From Fusibacter_C sp942493125 (lineage in GTDB: Bacteria; Bacillota; Clostridia; Peptostreptococcales; Acidaminobacteraceae), in assembly GCA_942493125.1 (NCBI GenBank), contig OW818667.1, positions 3,162,001-3,226,000 of the forward strand: a stretch of DNA of 64,000 nucleotides, given 5' to 3'. Each line of letters opens with the position of its first letter. Positions within the stretch are counted from its first letter, which is position 1. The notes beneath the pieces were generated by a model. That model made no database searches. It was not told where the DNA came from and saw nothing but the letters and a program-made list of their open reading frames with translations. Made by a program: the position numbers and the translations under genes. This document shows, piece by piece, positions 52,463 through 60,374 of this stretch.

Positions 52463-53058
52463 AAATTACCCTCCTCTGCGTAGATTAGTATGTCAGTTAT
52501 GAATTTGTTAACGGTGTTGCGGACGGCATCACTGGTGAGTGTTGCTCCTGTGATGGCATCGAGGACTGCATTTTCAGTGGGTCTAAACACGACAGTTGTA
52601 TCGCTGATAGGGATCCCTCTGAATTGCTCTTTAAACCATGCCTCATCGATACGCCCACCAAGTCCTGGTGTTTCAGAGTGTGCGACAAAGTCGATGCCGA
52701 GTACTTCAGTTATATCTGGTGAGAGCCCAATGTATCCAGTTAAGCTTCCCCAAAGTGCGTTGCCCTTAAATTCAAAGGCGTAGCCACTTAAAGCGCCGTT
52801 TTCAGTATAAACGTAAGTCGTCCGGTCGCCCTCTTCTTTTACTTCTATTTTTTCATTGAAAAGGTCAGTAACTTCAGTATCTGTACCAGTTGATGGTTGA
52901 CCAAGCACATAGAGTACGGAGCGCTTGATGCGCAACTCTTCCTGTACCTTGATGGCATCAATGGTGACTTCATTGATATAGGCAAGAACAAACGTATAGA
53001 CGATGGTCACAATAAGCATAAATAAAACAGGTGCGATGATTTTCTTTTTACTAGCCAT
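52459..53058 (-). CDS. rnfG: FMN-binding subunit RnfG/NqrC
   Basis: A 199-residue subunit with one N-terminal membrane helix (residues ~8-28) and an extracytoplasmic domain. DAITGATLTSDAV contains the covalent-FMN motif (S/T)GAT, with Thr173 as the attachment site; an ApbE-type flavin transferase is needed, not in this window. AAGGAGG sits before ATG 53058, so the longer in-frame start at 53076 is rejected. It overlaps rnfD by 8 bases and rnfE by 4. Confidence 0.93.
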   Translation of the reverse strand: MASKKKIIAPVLFMLIVTIVYTFVLAYINEVTIDAIKVQEELRIKRSVLYVLGQPSTGTDTEVTDLFNEKIEVKEEGDRTTYVYTENGALSGYAFEFKGNALWGSLTGYIGLSPDITEVLGIDFVAHSETPGLGGRIDEAWFKEQFRGIPISDTTVVFRPTENAVLDAITGATLTSDAVRNTVNKFITDILIYAEEGNL

Positions 53059-54184
53059 GGCTGACCTCCTTGGCAACGTCAGCTACCTCAGTATCCAGGG
53101 CAACGTCGGCAACATTAACATCAGCAACACCGACTTCAGCAACATCGACTTCACCAACATAGGCAACCTTAGCCACTTCACTTACCTTAGCTGGTTCAAC
53201 GCCTTCTGCTTTAACGGTTTGCTTAGCAGCCCTAGCTTTTTTAGCCCCTTTAAGTTCGCCAACCACTTCGTCGATAATTGGTGCAAACGTATTGCCGATA
53301 AGGATCGCGAACATCATACCGCCTGCAAACAATGCAAAGCTGCGGATGACCACTGTTATTACGCCGATTAGAAGACCGTAGAAGATACGCCCTTCAAAGG
53401 TTTTAGGAGAAGAGATTGGATCTGTGGCCATAAATACTGCGCCAAACAAGATACCACCTGACAATAATCCGTAAACAGGATTTAATACTTCCATGAGTCC
53501 CATAAAATAGAAGACTGTGCTGATGCCGAGGAAACCGACGATGACAGAGATGATTGTCTCTTTAGCGGCTGTTTTGGTAAATATGAGATAAATACCAGCC
53601 AAGATAATCAAAAGTGCACTTGTTTCACCGATGGATCCAGCAATGTTTCCGAAAAACACATCTTGAAGCGGTAATTCTTTGCCTGTTGCTCTGAATATGA
53701 GCATTGGTGTTGAAGAAGAGACAGTGTCGATGGTTTCACCTAAATAGGAAGTAAATCCACCGAGGACGCCACCGATTGGTTTTGTCCACTGCAGCGTTAA
53801 AAATTCTGGAAAGTTTACGTAGATGAACGCACGGCCTACGAGTGCAGGGTTGAACGGATTTTTACCAAACCCTCCAAAGACCATTTTTCCAAAGAGTACA
53901 CCAAATATGATACCTATAATAGCGACCCAATAAGGCGTGCTTGGTGGCAATGTCAATGTAAATAAGATACACGTCACAAACACGGCCTCAGTTATTTTTT
54001 GAGTCGTTTTCCTTACAAAAACCCATTCAGTGGCACATCCGAAGACAGTAACGACTGCCAACAGAGAAAGGACGCGCCAGCCAAAGAAATAAATGCCAGC
54101 CAAAACGATGGGGATTAGCGAATACACAACCTTTCTCATCATCATCTGCTTCATAAATTTTATGTTCTTAAGCGATAGATTCAA
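53051..54184 (-). CDS. rnfD: FMN-binding membrane subunit RnfD/NqrB, with repetitive C-terminal tail
   Basis: A 377-residue, roughly ten-helix membrane subunit. DTVSSSTPM places the covalently flavinylated Thr at residue 159. GGFGKNPFNPALVGRAFIYVNFPE (in part) and GAVFMATDPISSPKT are canonical for RnfD/NqrB. After the last helix, residues ~325-377 form a low-complexity tail of repeated VAEV/VADV-like units (AEVGVADVNVADVALDTEV), absent from typical homologues. It starts with TTG at 54184, supported by AGGAGGG 6-7 bases upstream; an ATG 30 bases downstream lacks one. First gene of the operon; no nqrA or rnfC precedes it. Confidence 0.9.
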   Translation of the reverse strand: MNLSLKNIKFMKQMMMRKVVYSLIPIVLAGIYFFGWRVLSLLAVVTVFGCATEWVFVRKTTQKITEAVFVTCILFTLTLPPSTPYWVAIIGIIFGVLFGKMVFGGFGKNPFNPALVGRAFIYVNFPEFLTLQWTKPIGGVLGGFTSYLGETIDTVSSSTPMLIFRATGKELPLQDVFFGNIAGSIGETSALLIILAGIYLIFTKTAAKETIISVIVGFLGISTVFYFMGLMEVLNPVYGLLSGGILFGAVFMATDPISSPKTFEGRIFYGLLIGVITVVIRSFALFAGGMMFAILIGNTFAPIIDEVVGELKGAKKARAAKQTVKAEGVEPAKVSEVAKVAYVGEVDVAEVGVADVNVADVALDTEVADVAKEVSHG

Positions 54185-54440
54185 AGTATTCCCTCCTATA
54201 TATCTTTTTTTGTCATAATAATCTTTTATGCTTTATATTATATATCCAAAAGTTATGATGATATATCAAAAAATTTGATAAACCCCATTATTTATTTTGA
54301 TGAAATATTTCAATAACATTACAAATCGCAGAAAACGAAAAAAAATACAAAAATTAATTATATTTGTCACCTAAAAAGTTACCGAATTCCGTATATCATA
54401 GCGAAGGTTAACCAAACCCTAGATAAAAGGAGTGAAATTT

Positions 54441-55991
54441 ATGAAAAAATCTAATCATTTATCAAAATTCAACATGAAAAAGGTTATCAAGTCCGGCATA
54501 GTCGTTATGCTGTCAGCGGTGATCATAATGTCACAAGTGGCGCCAATGTCATTTGCAGACAACGATAATGGAAACAGACAACAAAATATAGAGAAAAAAA
54601 GTAATGAAAACAAAAACGACGATAAGAAAATGGACAAAAAAGAATATGATCCTAAATTAAAAGCAGAATTGAGAGAAAAGCTTCAAACTATGTATCGTTT
54701 CGGCGATGACGGCATGTGGGCTAACTTACCATCAGGTATGTTTAAGCAAGGTTACTTAAACTACGGTTTAGCAAAAAGATATTTCAACGGCCAATTCCCA
54801 TACGGTCTTGCTAAAAAATTAAAAGACTTCAATTATGATGATCACCATGCAGTACAAAACATTGAAGACCTTAAAAAATTGATTGTTTCTGCTAAAACGA
54901 AATTAGAACCAGCAAATACTAAAGTCTATACAGTAGATGCAAAAACTTTGTTGCAAGCAGCAATCACTAAAGCAGAAGCATTTGTAACAGCTTATGTACC
55001 AACACAAGAAAAAGATGTAAAAGTTCAATATGAAGCACTTAAAAAAGCAATGGTCGCATTTGATAATAGCGAAATCGTTAGTGGCACTTACATTACAGAT
55101 TTAAACGCGTTGCTTACAAAATTAAACCTTTACAAAACAACTTACTATTCAAAATTGACAGATGATAAAAAAGCTTCTTTAGATGCTTTAATCGCAAAAG
55201 TCGTGTCTTATACGACAGCAGTACCAGTAAAAGTATTAACACTTGGCGCTTACAATGAAATGATGATGGAAGCGAAAAAATTTGAAGACCATATCAACAA
55301 ATTGGATACATTGATTGCTGATATCGAAGCATTCTTATATGTAGATCCAAGTGCAGCTATCAAAGTTAGAAAAGTTGTTGAAGGCACTGCAGAAGGCAAC
55401 TATGCAGCTGGCTCAATCGCAAAAATCGAAGCAGCAGTTGTTGTCGCAAAAACATTTAGCGACGCTTATGCAAAAGAATCAGCTGGTCAAATCGATGCGC
55501 AATATAACACTTTAAACAAAGCATTCACAACATTTAAAGACAGTGTTGTTCTTGGTACAGTACATCTTGATACTTTAAAATTGTTAAGAGATGAGTTACT
55601 TGTTTATTACAACTTGAATGTTGTACCAGTTACAAAGCCGTTAACTGAATTAGTTGCATTGATTGCTGAGATGAATCCGATCATAGCAACACCATCAGTT
55701 AACCCATTGACTAAAGCAAAACTTGCTTACTTCATGGATGCATCAAAAAACTATATCAAAGATCTTTATGATCCATTAAAAGTTGAATTATCTGCTAAAA
55801 TCGTTGCAGCAAATGCAGTTTGGGCTGTTGCAGCAAAAGATGCAGCTGTAGATGAAAAAGCAGCATTATTGACAACAATCACAGCAGCACAAGCTTATTT
55901 AGCAGGATCAACACACACTTATGCTAACTTCTATATTCACATAAACGCACTTCAAGCAGCAATGACAGCTTATATCAACGCTAACCTGTAA
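54441..55991 (+). CDS. Secreted helical repeat protein (FIVAR-like), function unknown
   Basis: A 516-residue exported protein without Cys. The signal peptide (about residues 1-40; NMKKVIKSGIVVMLSAVIIM, then MSFADN) is followed by a Lys/Asn/Asp-rich linker and then repeated helical units: LKKLIVSAKTKLEP then LLQAAITKAEAFV and VQYEALKKAMVAF, echoed later by KIEAAVVVAKTF with QYNTLNKAFTTF and again near the C-terminus by LLTTITAAQAYL with HINALQAAMTAYI. This pattern resembles FIVAR modules of surface proteins; no anchor motif is seen. AAAAGGA supports ATG 54441 over GTG 54432. It is monocistronic, and codon use suggests high expression (many AAA, GCA and ACA codons). Confidence 0.8.
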   Translation: MKKSNHLSKFNMKKVIKSGIVVMLSAVIIMSQVAPMSFADNDNGNRQQNIEKKSNENKNDDKKMDKKEYDPKLKAELREKLQTMYRFGDDGMWANLPSGMFKQGYLNYGLAKRYFNGQFPYGLAKKLKDFNYDDHHAVQNIEDLKKLIVSAKTKLEPANTKVYTVDAKTLLQAAITKAEAFVTAYVPTQEKDVKVQYEALKKAMVAFDNSEIVSGTYITDLNALLTKLNLYKTTYYSKLTDDKKASLDALIAKVVSYTTAVPVKVLTLGAYNEMMMEAKKFEDHINKLDTLIADIEAFLYVDPSAAIKVRKVVEGTAEGNYAAGSIAKIEAAVVVAKTFSDAYAKESAGQIDAQYNTLNKAFTTFKDSVVLGTVHLDTLKLLRDELLVYYNLNVVPVTKPLTELVALIAEMNPIIATPSVNPLTKAKLAYFMDASKNYIKDLYDPLKVELSAKIVAANAVWAVAAKDAAVDEKAALLTTITAAQAYLAGSTHTYANFYIHINALQAAMTAYINANL

Positions 55992-56040
55992 TCGCTGAAG
56001 TACCACCCATTAACTAGCCCCATTTTCTATTTTTTAAAAG

Positions 56041-56087
56041 ACAGAGCGGACAATCTCCCAAGGGTTGGACGCTCTGTTTATTTTTTG
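56041..56087 (+). terminator. Terminator after the secreted helical protein gene
   Basis: ACAGAGCG (56041-56048) pairs with CGCTCTGT (56070-56077), with CTCCCA/GGG-type pairing inside, followed by TTATTTTTT. Confidence 0.8.
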
Positions 56088-56181
56088 TTATACATAGTTA
56101 ATGGGATATAATTTCACCGCATCTCTTATCTTTATATTATCTATATGATATAATCGTCGTGTATGTAATCAACGTATATGT

Positions 56182-56199
56182 ATTGAAACAGTATTCAAT
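56182..56199. promoter_or_regulatory. Inverted repeat upstream of the Rossmann-MCP gene
   Basis: ATTGAA-ACAGTA-TTCAAT, 45 bases upstream of the start, flanked by further ATATG/CATAT symmetry. A candidate operator; not tested. Confidence 0.35.
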
Positions 56200-56243
56200 C
56201 CATATATATGTTGTTCGAAGAATGAGGCAATAGGGGGTAACAA

Positions 56244-57026
56244 ATGAAAGTGGCAGTTGTAGGTGCAGGTGCAGGCGGAACGAAACTGATCGAATTATTT
56301 CACGGGATCACAGAAATAGATATCCTGACAGTCATCGATAAGAATCTTCAATCACCAGGCATCGAAATTTCAAGAAAACTTGGTATACAGTGTTCGGCAA
56401 ACATAGAAGATATAGACCGACGTGTAGACATGATCGTCGAGGCGACGGGCAATGCGCGTGTCCTTGAATCGATAAAAGCAACATTTGGCGATACGAAGAT
56501 CGTCGTCGAATCAGACGTGGCACAGCTGCTGATGTTTGTTGTAGACAAACAGATAGAGACGGGAAATAGGCTCAACCACCAACTTGAGGAAATAGGCAAA
56601 ACGAGTTCGAAGCTTCATGATGAAATGAACAAAATCGTGAGAATCACAGAAGATCTCAACGTCATCAACCACGATCTTGCATCATCAGCTGAACAGTCAT
56701 CGCACTTCATCGAGAAAACGGACGAGATGACACGTGCAGTCAATAAAATCACGCAACAAATCAAAATCCTAGGTTTAAATGCAAATATTGAAGCAGCACG
56801 TGCTGGTGAACACGGCAGAGGGTTCTCAGTCGTTGCGACAGAAGTTCAAAAAATGTCGGATTCCACTAGTGAATTTGCTTCGCAAATATCAGATTTACTT
56901 AAATCGTTGAAAGTTGAGAACGAGAGTATTTCGTTAGAAATATCCAAACTAAATGAAATCTCTGGTACGCAACAAAATATTACACATAAAGCTAAGATGA
57001 TAGTGGACGAACTTAAAAACATATAA
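56244..57026 (+). CDS. Soluble chemoreceptor-like protein with N-terminal Rossmann domain
   Basis: A 260-residue fusion. Residues 1-110 look like an NAD(P)-binding Rossmann fold (MKVAVVGAGAGGTKLIELF; later VDMIVEATGNARV and KIVVESDVAQLLMF), reminiscent of homoserine/aspartate dehydrogenase-type domains. Residues ~115-260 form a methyl-accepting chemotaxis signalling hairpin, with the tip ILGLNANIEAARAGEHGRGF-SVVATEV intact for CheW/CheA contact. There is no membrane segment, so it is a cytoplasmic receptor. It might sense a dinucleotide or a small acidic metabolite. The helical bundle is much shorter than in normal receptors. Monocistronic, with a ribosome site AGGGGG. Confidence 0.88.
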   Translation: MKVAVVGAGAGGTKLIELFHGITEIDILTVIDKNLQSPGIEISRKLGIQCSANIEDIDRRVDMIVEATGNARVLESIKATFGDTKIVVESDVAQLLMFVVDKQIETGNRLNHQLEEIGKTSSKLHDEMNKIVRITEDLNVINHDLASSAEQSSHFIEKTDEMTRAVNKITQQIKILGLNANIEAARAGEHGRGFSVVATEVQKMSDSTSEFASQISDLLKSLKVENESISLEISKLNEISGTQQNITHKAKMIVDELKNI

Positions 57027-57055
57027 ACAGCCTATATTAAGCATCAAAAAACCAA

Positions 57056-57092
57056 AGAGAAGTGCATGTAAATTGCAGACTTCTCTTTTTTT
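57056..57092 (+). terminator. Terminator after the Rossmann-MCP gene
   Basis: AGAGAAG...TGCA pairs with TGCAGACTTCTCT, followed by T7. Confidence 0.82.
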
Positions 57093-57210
57093 AGTTGTAG
57101 ATAAGTTCCAAAAAAATTGCACTGATGGGTAAGGTACGATACAATTTAACTGGTTACAGATAAAAATTCGCATGACTATACACAACATCGAAAAGGAGCT
57201 TCCATAACCA

Positions 57211-58203
57211 ATGAAATTTATCATAGACAAAATCAAGCTCGGCCGTCAAGCAACGCTGTTTGACTCATACTTATATGTTCTAAAGGGCTTTCTCAGCATC
57301 ATGACGGGTTACATCTTATTTCATGAGCACGCCATATTGGGCAAGGATATGATTTCCCTCTTGTTTGGTATGATGCTTACCCTTGAACCCGTGAATATTA
57401 TCGGTATCAAATCGGGTCTCGATCAAATCAAGGCAACCATTCTGGGTGGCATCGTAACCGCCGTTCTAGTGAGTGTACTCGGGATTAACGCAATTACGAT
57501 TCCACTTGGCGTCGCGCTGACGATGTACATTTCGCTTAAATTTAACTGGCGCTTTGTCTCACCAGTTGCCATATTCACAGCTATCTACATGACGCAGTAT
57601 ATTCAACTCGATGCCATGGGTGAGCCGAGCATGTGGATCACCTTGAGACTTCGCGTATTGGCACTTGGCGCAGGTATTGCCATTGCCATCCTTTATAACT
57701 ACCTTTTCTCACTAGCTTTTCATAACTCGATGCTTAAGAAGAGACTGGTCTATATCGTTGAAAGCTTGGAAACACATCTCGACACGTACTTGAAGGAAGA
57801 GGCGACAGGCGATCTCAAAGCACTAAAAGGAAACATCACGAGCTTGTTTTCAGATATCGACCTAGTCATCAGTCATCTCTTAGACATAAGGAAAGTCAAT
57901 CGCAAAGGGACCCCATATGAGCAATATGGCACGGCCTTGTCAGAGCTTCGGGACTTCACACACTACTTCCTGGATGTGATCATGTACCGAATGAAGCACG
58001 AGAGCGGCGTTGCGGATTTGCAGATGCTCAGCGAATTCAGATTGCTTTTGGTTGAGGTTCAAAAGGTCATAGAAAATAAAAATAGCGACAGATCTTCATT
58101 ACGTCTCAAGTATGAAGAAAATCTATCGCTAAATATTGAAGAAGACAGCTACTTATCGGCCATGCATCGGTCGAGTCAAGCTGCGGCGAAGTGCTTTTTA
58201 TAA
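57211..58203 (+). CDS. FUSC/aromatic acid exporter-like membrane protein
   Basis: A 330-residue protein. The N-terminal ~170 residues hold about six hydrophobic helices with TLEPVNIIGIKSGLDQIKATILGG (in part; residues ~58-82), resembling the FUSC/ArAE repeat in which a conserved R..GT.iG segment is common; the C-terminal half is a cytosolic helical domain (KKRLVYIVESLETHLDTYLK, in part). FUSC-type proteins export aromatic acids or related compounds, but no substrate can be assigned. AAGGAGC precedes the ATG. The last 6 bases overlap the end of the convergent coiled-coil gene. Confidence 0.75.
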   Translation: MKFIIDKIKLGRQATLFDSYLYVLKGFLSIMTGYILFHEHAILGKDMISLLFGMMLTLEPVNIIGIKSGLDQIKATILGGIVTAVLVSVLGINAITIPLGVALTMYISLKFNWRFVSPVAIFTAIYMTQYIQLDAMGEPSMWITLRLRVLALGAGIAIAILYNYLFSLAFHNSMLKKRLVYIVESLETHLDTYLKEEATGDLKALKGNITSLFSDIDLVISHLLDIRKVNRKGTPYEQYGTALSELRDFTHYFLDVIMYRMKHESGVADLQMLSEFRLLLVEVQKVIENKNSDRSSLRLKYEENLSLNIEEDSYLSAMHRSSQAAAKCFL

Positions 58204-59124
58204 TGATAAAAGCACTTCATTTCTTTTTTGAGTGATGGTGCCCAGGTTGTTCAAAGTATCAGAGCTGAGCGCTTCGAGCTTTTTGAGCACCGATTCTGCC
58301 AAAGCTTGATTCTTGCAAATTTTGAGATGTGCCTCTTCGATTTGCCTTTGAATGGCAGAATCTAAAAATATCTGATCAAAGAAGATGTCGTACGTTTTGG
58401 ATAGCGCATCGATTTCAACAATTTCAAAATCGAAATAAGGCTTTAGATCAGAAAGCTCACTGGTGAGCCGCTTTGCCTTTTCACTGGAATCCAAGATATA
58501 TTGCGAGACCCTTTTTAATTGATCTTGCTTGACGTTGTCTGAGATCAAGCCATCACCCAAGGTTTCGAACATGCCCCAGCCCTTGGCGGAAGCGAGATCA
58601 TCTCGGGCGCTAGAAAGGGAAGCAATCAATTTTCGACAAGCCGACAATGCTTCATCGATCTCTTTCTGCCTGCTTTCAAAACTTCGAATGCTGCTTTCAT
58701 AATTTTCGACAACCATGATGCCATTTTGTGAGAGCCAGTTGCGTTTGGCGTTGAGCAGTGTGCTGTAGCTCGCGTCAACATTTTCATACTGCGTGAGCAG
58801 CTCGGTGATGTTTGCGATTTCATCCTGCGACGATTTCATATGTTCAAGTAGCGCATCGTGTTTGTACTGGGCGATCTTCATTTCGCGATATTCCTTATCC
58901 ATCATCTCTTCATAATGCTCGGAAAAGAGTTTCAAAAGCTTCTTGATGGAGAGACCCTCGATTTTCGCGTAATCTGTCGTCTCTTTTTTCAGCTGCGATT
59001 GAAGCCGAATCTCTTCTTGAGATAAGTTATTGAGTTCCTCGGCAAGTCTTTTTCGCTTCTTTATAAGATAATCTCTCTGAGCCATTTCTTTGGCGAGAGC
59101 ATCGAGTTTGTTGAAATCCTGCAT
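58198..59124 (-). CDS. Coiled-coil protein of unknown function
   Basis: A 308-residue, highly charged protein, helical over nearly its whole length, with predicted coiled coils around residues 10-115 (KKRKRLAEELNNLSQEEIRL, in part) and 130-180. A Gly-containing interruption SAKGWGMFETLGDGLISDNVKQ (in part, ~180-200) is shared with other uncharacterised Firmicute proteins I recall, but I know no function. GGAGG precedes ATG 59124; the in-frame start at 59166 is rejected. It is convergent with the FUSC-like gene, 6-base overlap, and divergent from the prepilin peptidase gene. Confidence 0.78.
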   Translation of the reverse strand: MQDFNKLDALAKEMAQRDYLIKKRKRLAEELNNLSQEEIRLQSQLKKETTDYAKIEGLSIKKLLKLFSEHYEEMMDKEYREMKIAQYKHDALLEHMKSSQDEIANITELLTQYENVDASYSTLLNAKRNWLSQNGIMVVENYESSIRSFESRQKEIDEALSACRKLIASLSSARDDLASAKGWGMFETLGDGLISDNVKQDQLKRVSQYILDSSEKAKRLTSELSDLKPYFDFEIVEIDALSKTYDIFFDQIFLDSAIQRQIEEAHLKICKNQALAESVLKKLEALSSDTLNNLGTITQKRNEVLLSL

Positions 59125-59250
59125 GTTTGCCTCCAATAACCGATTCGTTTTAACTATTATACCCAACGTGGCTTAAATTGCCGCAGATTTTACATTAAAA
59201 AAGCATTAAAATATGCTAAAATGAATTAATGCAAATATAGGAGGCTCACA

Positions 59251-60042
59251 GTGCTTATTACCCTCTATTTATACACCATCGTATTCATATTTGGCGCCAT
59301 CATCGGATCGTTCCTAAATGTCTGTATTTACAGAATACCAGCAGGACTCAGTATCGTCAAACCAAGGTCAAGATGTGGCGCTTGCGAGCGAACCCTTTCA
59401 GCCATAGATTTGGTGCCTATTTTGAGCTGGGTATTTTTAAAGGGAAGATGCAGGACATGTGGGGTAAAAATTAGCATCCGCTATCCACTTGTAGAAGCGC
59501 TCGAAGGGGCATTGTTTCTACTCATATTCACGAGATTCGGCCTTTCTTACTTGACGCTGACCTCATGGCTTTTCGCTGCCTTTTTAACAGTCGTGTTCTT
59601 TATCGATATCGACTACAAGATCATCCCAAACAAATTGGTCATCTTTGGGTGTGTCATAGGGCTGCTACCAGTGTTGATGCACTTTACCATAGGATATCCT
59701 CTATATAACACGCGTGCTTTCTATGAACCGATACTTGGCATCGTCATACCATTTAGCCTCATGCTTGCAACGGCAATACTTTCGCTCATCTTACTCAAAA
59801 AACCAGGTATGGGTATGGGGGATGTCAAAGTCTATGCACCGATTGGTCTATTCCTCGGGTGGCAACTGTCCTTGATGAGTTTATGGTTTGCTTTTTTCCT
59901 CGGCGGTCTATTTGGCATCTTTTGGATGGTCGTCTTACGAAAAAGCAAGAAGGATTATATACCTTTTGCCCCATTTATAGTAATTGGATGTTTAATTTCA
60001 TTATTGTACGGTAAGTATATTTATATATTATTATTAGGATAA
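59251..60042 (+). CDS. pilD: Type IV prepilin peptidase/N-methyltransferase
   Basis: A 263-residue membrane enzyme that removes the leader from prepilins and methylates the new N-terminus. GSFLNVCIYRIP is the family start; two C-x2-C pairs (RCGACE and RCRTCG, residues ~41-75) form the zinc-binding methylase segment. The catalytic Asp residues lie in FFIDIDYKIIPN and in GMGMGDVK. GTG 59251 follows AGGAGG. It precedes the riboswitch-controlled pilB-pilT-pilC genes but has its own transcript start, since the riboswitch promoter lies downstream of it. Confidence 0.96.
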   Translation: MLITLYLYTIVFIFGAIIGSFLNVCIYRIPAGLSIVKPRSRCGACERTLSAIDLVPILSWVFLKGRCRTCGVKISIRYPLVEALEGALFLLIFTRFGLSYLTLTSWLFAAFLTVVFFIDIDYKIIPNKLVIFGCVIGLLPVLMHFTIGYPLYNTRAFYEPILGIVIPFSLMLATAILSLILLKKPGMGMGDVKVYAPIGLFLGWQLSLMSLWFAFFLGGLFGIFWMVVLRKSKKDYIPFAPFIVIGCLISLLYGKYIYILLLG

Positions 60043-60070
60043 TGTTTAAATGAAATAAAAATACATTTTA

Positions 60071-60085
60071 TTTGTCAATGACAAA
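60071..60085. promoter_or_regulatory. Inverted repeat TTTGTCA-ATGACAAA after pilD
   Basis: TTTGTC/GACAAA arms around a 3-base centre, 28 bases after pilD. It may be an operator for the riboswitch promoter or a weak transcription stop; no T-run follows. Confidence 0.3.
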
Positions 60086-60151
60086 TTTGCATAAACACAA
60101 CATATGGGATTAAATGGGTATAATAAGTAAGATTCTTGCGTACATATTGCA

Positions 60152-60180
60152 TTTACAAGCGTATGCAAATGGTGTATAAT
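60152..60180 (+). promoter_or_regulatory. Promoter of the riboswitch-pilB transcript
   Basis: TTTACA (60152-60157), 17 bases, TATAAT (60175-60180), just upstream of the aptamer. A second TATAAT at 60119 has no good -35. Confidence 0.7.
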
Positions 60181-60189
60181 CAGGTTAAT

Positions 60190-60267
60190 TCACAACATAT
60201 TTGGCAAACTGTATGAAAATACAGGACGCAAAGTTAGAAGTCTAAGGCAATTATGCTATGATCGTTC
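60190..60267 (+). ncRNA. Cyclic di-GMP-I (GEMM) riboswitch
   Basis: The aptamer core is recognisable: GGCAAAC, TGTAT-GAAA-ATACA (P2 with GNRA loop), GGACGCAAAG, GTCTAAGG and ATGCTATGATCG, the order seen in GEMM-I RNAs. A terminator hairpin follows directly. It would couple pilB-pilT-pilC expression to c-di-GMP; the direction of the switch needs folding. The A in GGACGCAAAG before CGCAAAG and the overall length are within family range. Confidence 0.88.
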
Positions 60268-60297
60268 AACTGCAGTTTACATAACTGCAGTTTTTTT
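60268..60297 (+). terminator. Expression-platform terminator of the c-di-GMP riboswitch
   Basis: AACTGCAGT pairs with ACTGCAGTT around TTACATA, followed by T7. Confidence 0.88.
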
Positions 60298-60374
60298 GTA
60301 TCTTAAATGTTTAAAAAGTTATAAAATGAATATATATCATAAAGAAAACTCGATTAAAGTTAGGTGGAATAATA

